Below are positions 43,684 through 52,158 of a stretch of 64,000 bases of DNA, piece by piece. The translations under genes were made by a program, and so were the position numbers. The notes under the pieces are model-generated. The model had not been told where the DNA came from. It ran no database searches and worked only from the letters and a program-made list of their open reading frames with translations. Positions within the stretch are counted from its first letter, which is position 1. Every line of letters begins with the position of its first letter. The DNA comes from an uncultured Eubacteriales bacterium (GTDB lineage Bacteria > Bacillota > Clostridia > Oscillospirales > CAG-272). Location: NCBI GenBank assembly GCA_905205065.1, contig CAJLCI010000007.1:1-64000 (forward strand), written 5' to 3'.

Positions 43684-45810
43684 ATGCAGATTGTACGCGA
43701 ACTTATCGAGCGTTATCTTCCGGGACATAGCAACGAATTTATAATTGAGGCTATTCCGCCCGAAAATGGTCACGATACATACGAGCTGGACGCGTCAGAC
43801 GGAAAAATTATTCTGCGCGGAAATAACGCGGGATCGGTTTCCGCGGCACTTGGCTGGTATATTAAATATACCATGAACGCAAATATTTCATGGTGCGGAA
43901 AGCGAATTCCCGTTTTTGAAAAAGGAAAGCTTCCGATGCCAAAACCATATCGGAGGGTTATAGAACAGGAGTTCCGCGTATATATGAACTACTGCACCCA
44001 TTCCTACAGCGCCGCCTGGTGGAATTGGGACCGATGGGAATATGAAATAGATATGATGGCGCTGAACGGTATTAATATGCCTCTTGCTATTACGGGAACA
44101 GAATCTGTTTGGTACGCTACGCTTATCGATCTGGGATTCACCGACGAAGAAGCGCGCGATTTTCTTGCTGGCCCCGCATTTCTCGCGTGGCAGCTTATGA
44201 CAAATCTTGAACATCACGGCGGACCGCTTCCGATGAGTTGGATTAAATCTCATGAAGAGCTGGGTAAAAAAATACTTGAAAGAGAACTCGCTTTCGGTAT
44301 GAAACCAATTCAGCAGGGATATTCAGGATTTGTCCCTAATTTAATGAAGAAGAAATTCCCGGAGGGTAAATTTTTAACAAAGAAAACCTGGAATAATATC
44401 GGCGTAACCACAGAAATCGATCCGCTTGATCCCCTCTTCAAAAAAATCGGAACCGCCTTTATGAGAAACCAGAAAAAAATTTTCGGCACTTATGGCTACT
44501 ACGCGTGCGATCCGTTTCACGAAGGAGAACCTCCTGTCGATGGAACAGAATATCTGAATAATGTGGGCAAAACAATTTCAGAGCTTTATGCGTCGTTTGA
44601 CGAAAAATACACATGGGTTATGCAGGCGTGGTCAATAAGAGAGGATATAGTCAAGGCTGTTTCTCCCGAACATTTGCTGATACTTGACCTCGACTGTCAG
44701 TTTCCCGTATGGCATGACGGTTATTGGGGTTATAAATATATTGTCGGCCGGCTTCATAATTTCGGAGCTCGTATGAGCAGCCTGCACGGAGATATGCATC
44801 TTGCAGCATCCAACGGATTCAACAAAGCAAAAAATTATGCCCCGGCGGCATGCGGCACGGGCCTGTTTATGGAGGGAATCGGACAGAATCCTGCGTTCTA
44901 TGATCTAAGCCTTGAAATGCTAACCAGATCGGACTCTGTCAATCCCTATGAATGGGTAGAAAAATACATAGAACGCCGTTATGGAGTTTCCGGACGCCAA
45001 GCGGAAAATGCAAAAAAAGCATGGAAGCTTCTTCTTGACCATGTTTATGTTCCCAACACCGATTATACAGAAAGAGGAACTGTACTCTGCACGCGTCCGT
45101 GTCTCAGACTTCGCGGAACGGGACCTCAGGATTCTTTTGAAATTCACTATGATAACAGGATTTTACTTGATGTTATCGCCCTTCTCCGCTCTGTTCCGTC
45201 TGAAACAGAAGGACTTACATACGATATAAACGATTTTTGCCGTCAATTACTTTCTAATTATGCTCAAAAACTCTATGCCAAGGTTTCATCTTCTTATATT
45301 GAAAAACGTTTTGACGAATTTAAAAAGTACAAAGATGAATTCTTAGAACTCCTTGATGATATTGACAAAATGCTCGCATCACGTCCGGAATGGACAATCC
45401 AGAAATGGATTTCCGATGCCCGCGCGCTTGGTACTACTCCCGAAGAAAAAGATCTCTATGAATATAACGCAAGAATTCAGATTACAATATGGGGAAATGA
45501 GCAAAACAGCCTTCTTTTTGATTACGCTTGGAAAGAATGGTCGGGACTCATCGGAAGCTATCATAAACCAAGGTGGAAAAAATTCTTTGATATGCTTGAG
45601 GAAAAGGCCGATGAAGGCTTTGATTACCCTGCATACGAGGATACGCTCCGAGTATTTGAAAATCGAATAGTATGGCATGCCGATAAATTTTATGAGGAAC
45701 TCGGTAACTGGGAAGTCGCATGGGTAAACGACAAGACTCCGATTGAACTTCCGAAAGTCGACCCGAATTTCGTTTTTGAAATGGTTGACAAATATAAAGA
45801 CAAAATATAA
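43684..45810 (+). CDS. GH89 family alpha-N-acetylglucosaminidase (NAGLU-like), no signal peptide
   Basis: 708 residues. The order of conserved blocks follows human NAGLU closely: AAWWNWDRWEYEIDMMALNG then INMPLAITGTESVW, AGPAFLAWQLMTNL, HGGPLPMSW, YYACDPFHEGEPP (catalytic-type glutamate, about 279), TWVMQAWSIRED, LHNFGARMSSLHGD, GTGLFMEGIGQNP (second glutamate, about 398), and WIQ-type helices ending in QITIWGNEQNSLLFDYAWKE. The family removes terminal alpha-linked GlcNAc, for example from gastric mucin or heparan. No signal peptide is present, so it would act in the cytoplasm on imported oligosaccharides. AAGGAG precedes the ATG by 7 nt; an upstream promoter is clear. Confidence 0.9.
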   Translation: MQIVRELIERYLPGHSNEFIIEAIPPENGHDTYELDASDGKIILRGNNAGSVSAALGWYIKYTMNANISWCGKRIPVFEKGKLPMPKPYRRVIEQEFRVYMNYCTHSYSAAWWNWDRWEYEIDMMALNGINMPLAITGTESVWYATLIDLGFTDEEARDFLAGPAFLAWQLMTNLEHHGGPLPMSWIKSHEELGKKILERELAFGMKPIQQGYSGFVPNLMKKKFPEGKFLTKKTWNNIGVTTEIDPLDPLFKKIGTAFMRNQKKIFGTYGYYACDPFHEGEPPVDGTEYLNNVGKTISELYASFDEKYTWVMQAWSIREDIVKAVSPEHLLILDLDCQFPVWHDGYWGYKYIVGRLHNFGARMSSLHGDMHLAASNGFNKAKNYAPAACGTGLFMEGIGQNPAFYDLSLEMLTRSDSVNPYEWVEKYIERRYGVSGRQAENAKKAWKLLLDHVYVPNTDYTERGTVLCTRPCLRLRGTGPQDSFEIHYDNRILLDVIALLRSVPSETEGLTYDINDFCRQLLSNYAQKLYAKVSSSYIEKRFDEFKKYKDEFLELLDDIDKMLASRPEWTIQKWISDARALGTTPEEKDLYEYNARIQITIWGNEQNSLLFDYAWKEWSGLIGSYHKPRWKKFFDMLEEKADEGFDYPAYEDTLRVFENRIVWHADKFYEELGNWEVAWVNDKTPIELPKVDPNFVFEMVDKYKDKI

Positions 45811-45827
45811 ATCTTCCTTTTTATATT

Positions 45828-45940
45828 GTATAAAGACTTAAAATCTGTCACGGGGTGTTCCGGCAAACAGATTTCGCCGCGCTGTCGCTGTAAAATAAAG
45901 ATGAAGCTGCCGCATATATTCCGGTATATCTTTATTCAGT
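45828..45940 (+). repeat. degenerate intergenic-element relic with terminator-like hairpin
   Basis: CTGTCACGGGGTGTTCCGGC resembles the left end of the dispersed element (GTCATAAGGCGTTCCGG), but the middle and right signatures are missing. AATAAAGAT (45894-45902) pairs with ATCTTTATT (45928-45936), which may terminate the GH89 transcript. Confidence 0.4.
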
Positions 45941-45979
45941 AATAAAATTTTAATAACAAGAAAAAATATCAAAAAGCAC

Positions 45980-46008
45980 TTGACAAATCTCTGATTTTAT
46001 GATATTCT
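45980..46008 (+). promoter_or_regulatory. sigma-A promoter of tRNA-Lys
   Basis: TTGACA (45980-45985), 17-bp spacer, TATTCT (46003-46008), about 35 bp before tRNA-Lys. Confidence 0.8.
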
Positions 46009-46043
46009 ATTGTAGTCGGCAGGAAAATCAGCCGACTGCATTT

Positions 46044-46119
46044 GCCCCATTAGCTCAGAAGGTAGAGCACTTGACTTTTAATCAAGGTGTCCGGAGTTCG
46101 ACTCTCCGATGGAGCACCA
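46044..46119 (+). tRNA. tRNA-Lys (UUU)
   Basis: A 76-nt tRNA with encoded CCA (46117-46119). The anticodon loop CTTTTAA gives UUU, closed by a TTGA/TCAA stem, and the T loop is TTCGACT. The acceptor stem GCCCCAT/ATGGAGC contains one C-A mismatch at the third pair. Likely a substrate of MnmA (encoded at 5415-6518). Confidence 0.93.
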
Positions 46120-46124
46120 AAAAC

Positions 46125-46166
46125 AAACTCGGTATATCGTTAAGCAATGATATACCGAGTTTGTCT
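46125..46166 (+). terminator. rho-independent terminator of tRNA-Lys
   Basis: AAACTCGGTATATC (46125-46138) pairs with GATATACCGAGTTT (46149-46162), followed by a T-rich tail. Confidence 0.9.
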
Positions 46167-46305
46167 TTTAAAACACTATTTACAATTTGCAGGCTTATAC
46201 ACCTTTTTTATTTTTTAAATAATACTCATAAGGTTGACAAACCGTGTAAAAAGAGGTAAAATAATATTATTGATAAAAATATTTCTCGGAAAGGCGTAAC
46301 TCAGT

Positions 46306-47196
46306 ATGATTAAAAGTATGACAGCATTCGGACGCTGCAGCGGTATTGAAGGCGGAAAAAATATTACCATAGAAATTAAAAGTGTCAACAACCGTTTTCT
46401 CGACTGCTCGGTAAAACTCCCTCGCGCATACTCCTATATTGAGGACAGAATCAAGCCTTATCTTCAAAGCCGAGGGATCTTCCGCGGAAAAATTGATGTA
46501 AATATCAGCATCACAACCGAAAACGGAAGCGATGCAAAAATTGATCTGGATGAGAATTATTTAAATGAATACCTTAAGGTACTCGCGCGACTTAGGGATG
46601 AATACAAACTTAAAGACGATATAACCGTAATGAATGTGGCTTCCAACCGCGAAATTTTTACTTTTCATCAGCCAGAATCTGATGAGGAACAGGATTGGAA
46701 CGACATAAATAAGATCTTATCAAAAGCTACGGATATCTTCTGTGAAATGCGTGAAAACGAGGGAAGAAATATATTGTCTGATCTTACAGGCAAAAAAAAG
46801 CACTTAGAGATACTTACCGGAGAAATTGAAAAAGAAGAGCCAAATATGGTATCCGCATACCGCGAACGGCTCGAAGCAAAGCTCAAAAATGTCCTTGAAC
46901 AAAAAGGATACAATGAAATTGATGAAACAAAAATTATTACCGAGTGTGCCTTGTTTACAGATAAGGTTGCCGTAGATGAAGAAACCGTAAGACTGAGAAG
47001 TCATTTTTCGGCTCTTGACAAAGCTTTCGCATCTGATGAACCCGTTGGAAGAAGAATAGATTTTCTGCTTCAGGAAATAGGAAGAGAAATAAATACTATC
47101 GGCTCCAAAGTTTCTGATATCAGGATGACTGAAATTGTGGTCGAAATGAAAAGCGAGCTCGAACGTATCCGCGAACAAATTCAGAATATTGAATAG
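46306..47196 (+). CDS. yicC: YicC/YloC family endoribonuclease
   Basis: 296 residues. The N-terminus MIKSMTAFGR is invariant in the family; VNNRFLDCSVKLPR, RGKIDVNIS, and the C-terminal DUF1732 block (EPVGRRIDFLLQEIGREINT, IGSKVSDI, ELERIREQIQNIE) are also clear. YicC/YloC proteins are hexameric ribonucleases implicated in small-RNA and mRNA turnover. It begins the widely conserved yicC-remA-gmk-rpoZ order. Length is standard. Confidence 0.93.
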   Translation: MIKSMTAFGRCSGIEGGKNITIEIKSVNNRFLDCSVKLPRAYSYIEDRIKPYLQSRGIFRGKIDVNISITTENGSDAKIDLDENYLNEYLKVLARLRDEYKLKDDITVMNVASNREIFTFHQPESDEEQDWNDINKILSKATDIFCEMRENEGRNILSDLTGKKKHLEILTGEIEKEEPNMVSAYRERLEAKLKNVLEQKGYNEIDETKIITECALFTDKVAVDEETVRLRSHFSALDKAFASDEPVGRRIDFLLQEIGREINTIGSKVSDIRMTEIVVEMKSELERIREQIQNIE

Positions 47197-47331
47197 CTAT
47201 ATTAGCCATACAGCATAAAATCAATATAACACGGAAATAATTTCAATAAAGGCATTTTTAAGCCTGTATGGATTAAAATCAATACAGTCAGATAAGAAAA
47301 TTTTTCGTAAGACAGGAGTTTAGTTTGTCAG

Positions 47332-47598
47332 ATGAAATTTATTAATATAGGATTCGGAAATATGGTTGCGGCACACCGTGTCGTCACAATTGTAAATTTG
47401 GACTCTTCGCCGATTAAAAGAATGGTTCAGGATGCAAAAGAGGAAGGACGTGTTATTGACGTAACCTGCGGTCGCCGTACACGTTCTGTAATTGTTACAG
47501 ACAGCGAACATATAATATTGTCCGCAGTACAGACGGAAACAATCGCCGGACGTCTTGACAATGACGACTCTGAATTAGATACAGCCGAGGAATTCTGA
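47332..47598 (+). CDS. remA: RemA-family (DUF370) regulatory protein
   Basis: 88 residues. The conserved core FINIGFGNMVAAHRVVTIVN, LDSSPIKRMVQDA and DVTCGRRTRSVIVTDSEHII matches RemA, a DNA-binding ring-forming activator of biofilm matrix genes in Bacillus. In Clostridia it is conserved next to gmk and may have a general role. An acidic C-terminal tail (DNDDSELDTAEEF) is present. Confidence 0.92.
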   Translation: MKFINIGFGNMVAAHRVVTIVNLDSSPIKRMVQDAKEEGRVIDVTCGRRTRSVIVTDSEHIILSAVQTETIAGRLDNDDSELDTAEEF

Positions 47599-47657
47599 CT
47601 CACAGATAAACGATAAACCATAGCAAAAAAATCATCTGTAATCTGTGGAGGAACTGA

Positions 47658-48296
47658 GTGAGCGATAATTATAATAACACAAACAAAAAAGTTAAAGATC
47701 TGATTCTTATAATTTCCGGACCTTCCGGAAGCGGAAAAGGAACTGTGATCGATATGCTTATTGAACAATTTGGCTGCAGAAAGGCTGTTTCCGTGACGAC
47801 AAGAAATATTCGTCCGGGAGAAATTGACGGACGCGATTATAAGTTCGTAACCCGTAAAAAATTCGACGATATGCTTAAAAACGGAGAACTCCTCGAATAT
47901 AACATCTATGGTGATAACTGCTACGGTACTCCGAAATACGAAGTCGAAGAAGCACTGAATTCAGGTACAAGGCTCATCTTAGATGTAGATGTTCACGGTG
48001 CAGAAAATGTTATGAAGCTATATCCGGACGTCAGAAGTATATTTATACTGCCTCCGTCAGCTTCCGAACAGCGAAAGCGTATAGAAAAAAGAGGCTCAAA
48101 TACTCCCGAACAAATTGAAAAACGAATGAAAATTGCTCAGGATGAAATTAAATGCTGGCCAAAATACGATTGTGTCATTGTAAATGAAACAGGATGTACA
48201 AAAAAGACCGTAGAAAAAATCGCAGCGGTAATGGAAGGAACGCTTCCTGATCAAGCCGGTATTAAAAATTTAATTGAAAACTATTTTAATTGCTGA
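47658..48296 (+). CDS. gmk: guanylate kinase
   Basis: 212 residues; converts GMP to GDP with ATP. P-loop LIISGPSGSGKGTVIDML (about 16-33), GMP-binding SVTTRNIRPGEIDGRDYKFV, LDVDVHGAENVMKLYPDVRS and lid arginines in KRIEKRGSN. It starts with GTG at 47658, preceded by GGAGG. It follows remA and precedes rpoZ, as in most Firmicutes. Confidence 0.96.
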   Translation: MSDNYNNTNKKVKDLILIISGPSGSGKGTVIDMLIEQFGCRKAVSVTTRNIRPGEIDGRDYKFVTRKKFDDMLKNGELLEYNIYGDNCYGTPKYEVEEALNSGTRLILDVDVHGAENVMKLYPDVRSIFILPPSASEQRKRIEKRGSNTPEQIEKRMKIAQDEIKCWPKYDCVIVNETGCTKKTVEKIAAVMEGTLPDQAGIKNLIENYFNC

Positions 48297-48353
48297 AACA
48301 ACCGAATATTATATGTTTAAGAGACCTTAAATACATATTTTTCACTTTATAAA

Positions 48354-48553
48354 ATTATATAACTACAAGGAAGATTGTCCGCGTCTGCAAGAAGTTTGTC
48401 TATAAAACGTTCCCCAGCAATATGTTCGATTGTAAAGACGTTCAATTACAAAAACGTTCGCCTTTATAAGCGCGGGGGCTGTCCACTTTTTCCGGTGGCG
48501 GTTTGTTCTACTTTCAGAATACCTAATGACGGGGCTTTGGCCCTTATTAAATA
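48354..48553 (-). repeat. dispersed intergenic element, copy 6 (minus strand)
   Basis: Reading on the minus strand: CAAAGCCCCGTCATTAGG at the left, CCGCCACCGGAAAAAGTGG in the middle, then about five 15-16-nt units (GAACGTTTTTGTAATT, GAACGTCTTTACAATC and others), ending CTTGTAGTTATATAA. It separates gmk from rpoZ and is the only copy in this orientation. Confidence 0.85.
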
Positions 48554-48583
48554 GAATACAAAAGGAAAGGCCTGGTATCAATT

Positions 48584-48862
48584 ATGTTATATCCAACTCC
48601 CGAAGAACTCTCAAAAGGAAAATACAACCGATATGTTCTCGTTTCTGCTACAGCAAAATGTGCACGTATGGTTACTGACGAATATTGCAAATGCCGTGAA
48701 AATGCGGAGCGTCAGATTGCGAATAAAGAAACAGAAAGAAGTATTGCTTCAATGATAAAGAAAGAAATCCGAGATGAAAAAGCCGTAAAATGTGCAATCA
48801 GACGTCTTTATTCCGGAGAATACAGCATTGTAGACAGCTCAATCAAGCTTGATGATGAATGA
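48584..48862 (+). CDS. rpoZ: RNA polymerase omega subunit
   Basis: 92 residues. NRYVLVSATAKCARMVTDEY (about 16-35) is the omega helix pattern, followed by a longer Lys/Glu-rich segment and KAVKCAIRRLYSGEY. Omega assists assembly of the beta-prime subunit. Position between gmk and priA agrees with the call. It overlaps priA by 4 bp (ATGA). Confidence 0.85.
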   Translation: MLYPTPEELSKGKYNRYVLVSATAKCARMVTDEYCKCRENAERQIANKETERSIASMIKKEIRDEKAVKCAIRRLYSGEYSIVDSSIKLDDE

Positions 48863-51504
48863 ATAAATCTCAGCTTATTATCAAGAAGACAGGAGAAAGC
48901 GGAAATGATACGGATATGAGTAAAGAGAAAAAAAACGCAAATATCCGCTCCGGAAATGATGACTTGCAATATGCCGATCAAATGGTCGGTGCGGATATCT
49001 ATGACAATGCGGAATTATATTCAAGCGTATGTCTCATCGATATTCCGTATCACCTCGATCGGCTTTTTGATTATAAAGTTCCCGGTGAATTTAGGGGAAT
49101 TATCAGGCGGGGAGACTTTGTGCGGGTTCCATTTGGTGCGGGAAACCGTCAGCATCTCGCGCTTGTAATTTCATGTACAACTGATAAGCCTGAGCTTGAT
49201 ATTAAAAAGCTGAAAGAGATTACCGAAATTCTTCCCTCCGATATGTCACTGTCAGAAGAACAAACTTCACTTTGTGAATACATGCATGAACACATTATCT
49301 GTTCCTATGGAGACGCTGTCCACGCAATAGCCCCATCTTTTATTCTGGGAAAGGCTAAAACCGTCTATTCGATCACTCAATACGGAAAAGAAAGTCTTGA
49401 CGATATGCGTTCGCGGAAATGTCTGTCAGATACCGATAAAATCCGCATGGAGATTCTTTCCGAAATTTCGTCAAAAAAAGGAAAAATAACACGTTCTGTA
49501 TTACAGTCAATGTTTTCTCAGAAACAGCTCCGTTTACTTTCTGCGCTTGAACGTACCGGAGCGATACACACAGAACTTTTAATAGACAAAATAGGAAAAA
49601 AATTTGAAGAAACAGCAGTTTTAAAAATCGATTCCGAAGAAGCTGAAGAACTTTCCATTGCTTTTTCAAGAAAAGCTCCGCTGATGAGTGCAGTACTGAG
49701 AGAGCTTGCAGGATGCAGTGAGATTCAGTTGGAGGATCTCAAAAGCCGCACTGGAGCAGGTAAAAATGTTATTAACCGGCTCGAATCCCGCGGATTTCTT
49801 AAAATCGAAAAAAATGAAATATACCGTAAAGTTTTTACGAACGATAACAATGAAAAACAGAATGTTCCACCCCTTACTCCTTCGCAAAGGAACGCTTACA
49901 AAAATCTCGAAAATATTTATTCCGCCGGAAAAGCGAGGGCTGTGCTTCTTTACGGAGTAACCGGGAGCGGAAAGACCAGAGTGATCAAAGAACTGATTGA
50001 CCGTGTAATATCCGACGGAAAAAAAGTTATTGTGCTTGTCCCCGAAATAGCCCTTACCCCGCAAACTGTCGGCTATTTCTGTTCATGTTACGGTACACGT
50101 GTCGCCGTTATGCACTCTATGCTGTCACAGGGAGAAAAATATGACGCCTGGAGAGCGATAAAACGCGGAGACGTTGATATTTGTGTCGGAACGCGTTCTG
50201 CAGTGTTCGCTCCGTTCGATAACATCGGAATGATTGTAATCGACGAAGAACAAGAACATACATACAAGTCAGACACAAATCCCAAATATCACGCACGTGA
50301 TATTGCCCGCTTCAGATGCGCTGCAAATAACGGCATACTTCTTTTAGCATCCGCAACACCGTCAATTGAAACCTATTACCGGGCAGAAACCGGAAGATAT
50401 CTGAAAGTAAAGCTTCTGGAGCGCATAGGCGGTACATTGCTGCCCGAAACCATCATTTCAAATGTAGCAGAACTGCAGAAAAACGGCGGAGGTCTTATTG
50501 GCCCGGAGCTTGACTTAGAATTAAAGGAAACTCTTTCAAAGGGCAGACAGGCAATTCTGTTTATGAACAGACGCGGATATAATCACTTTGTTTCATGCCC
50601 TTCATGCGGAGAGGCCCTTCGCTGTCCAAACTGCAGTATTTCACTTACATATCACACATTTAGAAACGGAACCGGAGAGCTTAGATGCCATATGTGCGGA
50701 TACAGGGGACATGTTCCGGAAAACTGTCCGTCATGCGGAAAATCTCATCTTGTACACTTCGGCGCGGGCATTCAAAAGCTCGAAGAAGAGCTTAAATCAA
50801 GATATCCAAGTGCACGTATTATGCGTATGGACTCCGATACAACAACAGCCAAATCCTCTTTTTATAAAATGATTGAAAGCTTCCGGGCGGGAGAAGCAGA
50901 TATACTTATAGGGACTCAAATGGTCACCAAAGGACACGACTTTCCAGGTGTCGATGTCTCAGGAGTAATTTTAGCCGATACATCGCTGTATCTCGACGAT
51001 TACAGAGCCAACGAGCGTACATTTTCAATGCTCACACAATTAATCGGACGATCAGGACGTTCGGAGCAACAGGGACATGCAGTTGTTCAGACGTTCTCTC
51101 CTGATCATCCGATAATAAAGCTTGCATCAGAGCAAAATTATGACGCCTTTTACAGAAGCGAAATAGAGTTTCGCAGGGCAATGTTATTTCCTCCGTTCTG
51201 CAGAATCGCCCTTATAAGTATAACAGCTGAGGATGAACGAACAGTAGCAGACATCTCTTCAAAATTATATACTGATTTATGCGCATTTCTGAAAGGCGAG
51301 TTCAGCGATGTCCGTATGATTATTTACGGCCCATATGAAGCGCAGATATACCGTGTAAACAAACGTTATCGTTACAGAATTATATGCAAGCTTCGTTCAG
51401 ACTCCCGAACCAGACTCCTTCTGCGTTCCGTACTTCAAAAATACAGCGGAAACGGAACAGCTGATTATACAATAGGGATTGATATCGACCCAAGTAATCT
51501 GTAA
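48859..51504 (+). CDS. priA: primosomal protein N' (replication restart helicase PriA)
   Basis: 881 residues, longer than the usual 730-820 because of a poorly conserved N-terminal extension of about 50 residues. Helicase motifs: VLLYGVTGSGKTRVIKELID (Walker A, about 367), VLVPEIALTPQT, IDEEQEHTYKSD (DEEQ box) and LLASATPSIE. The zinc module has CPSCGEALRCPNC and CHMCGYRG ... CPSCGKSHL (about 575-630). QLIGRSGRSEQQG is motif VI. The start overlaps rpoZ by 4 bp; an internal ATG at about residue 20 is an alternative. coaBC, often between rpoZ and priA, is absent. Confidence 0.95.
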   Translation: MNKSQLIIKKTGESGNDTDMSKEKKNANIRSGNDDLQYADQMVGADIYDNAELYSSVCLIDIPYHLDRLFDYKVPGEFRGIIRRGDFVRVPFGAGNRQHLALVISCTTDKPELDIKKLKEITEILPSDMSLSEEQTSLCEYMHEHIICSYGDAVHAIAPSFILGKAKTVYSITQYGKESLDDMRSRKCLSDTDKIRMEILSEISSKKGKITRSVLQSMFSQKQLRLLSALERTGAIHTELLIDKIGKKFEETAVLKIDSEEAEELSIAFSRKAPLMSAVLRELAGCSEIQLEDLKSRTGAGKNVINRLESRGFLKIEKNEIYRKVFTNDNNEKQNVPPLTPSQRNAYKNLENIYSAGKARAVLLYGVTGSGKTRVIKELIDRVISDGKKVIVLVPEIALTPQTVGYFCSCYGTRVAVMHSMLSQGEKYDAWRAIKRGDVDICVGTRSAVFAPFDNIGMIVIDEEQEHTYKSDTNPKYHARDIARFRCAANNGILLLASATPSIETYYRAETGRYLKVKLLERIGGTLLPETIISNVAELQKNGGGLIGPELDLELKETLSKGRQAILFMNRRGYNHFVSCPSCGEALRCPNCSISLTYHTFRNGTGELRCHMCGYRGHVPENCPSCGKSHLVHFGAGIQKLEEELKSRYPSARIMRMDSDTTTAKSSFYKMIESFRAGEADILIGTQMVTKGHDFPGVDVSGVILADTSLYLDDYRANERTFSMLTQLIGRSGRSEQQGHAVVQTFSPDHPIIKLASEQNYDAFYRSEIEFRRAMLFPPFCRIALISITAEDERTVADISSKLYTDLCAFLKGEFSDVRMIIYGPYEAQIYRVNKRYRYRIICKLRSDSRTRLLLRSVLQKYSGNGTADYTIGIDIDPSNL

Positions 51505-51577
51505 AATGTATGTCAATAATATAAAAAATAACTTAAACATCTGTATTATTGGCTAAATGAAAGGAATCTTCATAATA

Positions 51578-52060
51578 ATGGCAACTTTAAATATAATAAA
51601 AGAAGGGGATCCGATTCTCCGTAAAATAAGCAAACCCGTAAAAGAGATTACACCTCGCATACTTCGACTTCTCGATGACATGAAAGAAACTCTGATAGCC
51701 GCCGAAGGAGCCGGACTTGCCGCCGTTCAGGTAGGAGTATTGCGCCGTATAGTTTTAGTTGAGCATGAAAAAGCAGGATTGCTCGAACTTATAAATCCGG
51801 AAATAATAAAAAGCTCGGACGCACGTCAGCAGGAACTTGAGGGTTGCCTGTCAATTCCGGGAAAATGGGGAATTACCGATCGCCCCGAAAGCGTAACTAT
51901 TCGTGCGATGGACCGAAACGGCAAATATTTTACAATGTCCGGAGACGGATTATCAGCGCGGGCTTTTTGCCATGAACTTGATCACCTTGACGGCATTCTT
52001 TATACAGACAGAGCCGTTCACATGCTAACCCCTGAGGAATTAAAGGAAATGAATGATTGA
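51578..52060 (+). CDS. def: peptide deformylase
   Basis: 160 residues from the ATG at 51578; removes the N-formyl group from nascent proteins. Three active-site motifs: GAGLAAVQVG (motif I, G-x-G-x-A-A-x-Q), ELEGCLSIPG (motif II, Cys metal ligand) and FCHELDHLDG (motif III, HExxH). The upstream in-frame ATG at 51557 lies on the ribosome-binding site, so the shorter start (12 nt after AAAGGA) is preferred. fmt follows. Confidence 0.96.
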   Translation: MATLNIIKEGDPILRKISKPVKEITPRILRLLDDMKETLIAAEGAGLAAVQVGVLRRIVLVEHEKAGLLELINPEIIKSSDARQQELEGCLSIPGKWGITDRPESVTIRAMDRNGKYFTMSGDGLSARAFCHELDHLDGILYTDRAVHMLTPEELKEMND

Positions 52061-52158
52061 GTTGCGTGCGCATCATACGTCAATTCTAATATGCCATACT
52101 GCAGAACAGCAAAATAAGACATGAAAGTAATAAACGGGAGGGAAAAAGATAATTAATT

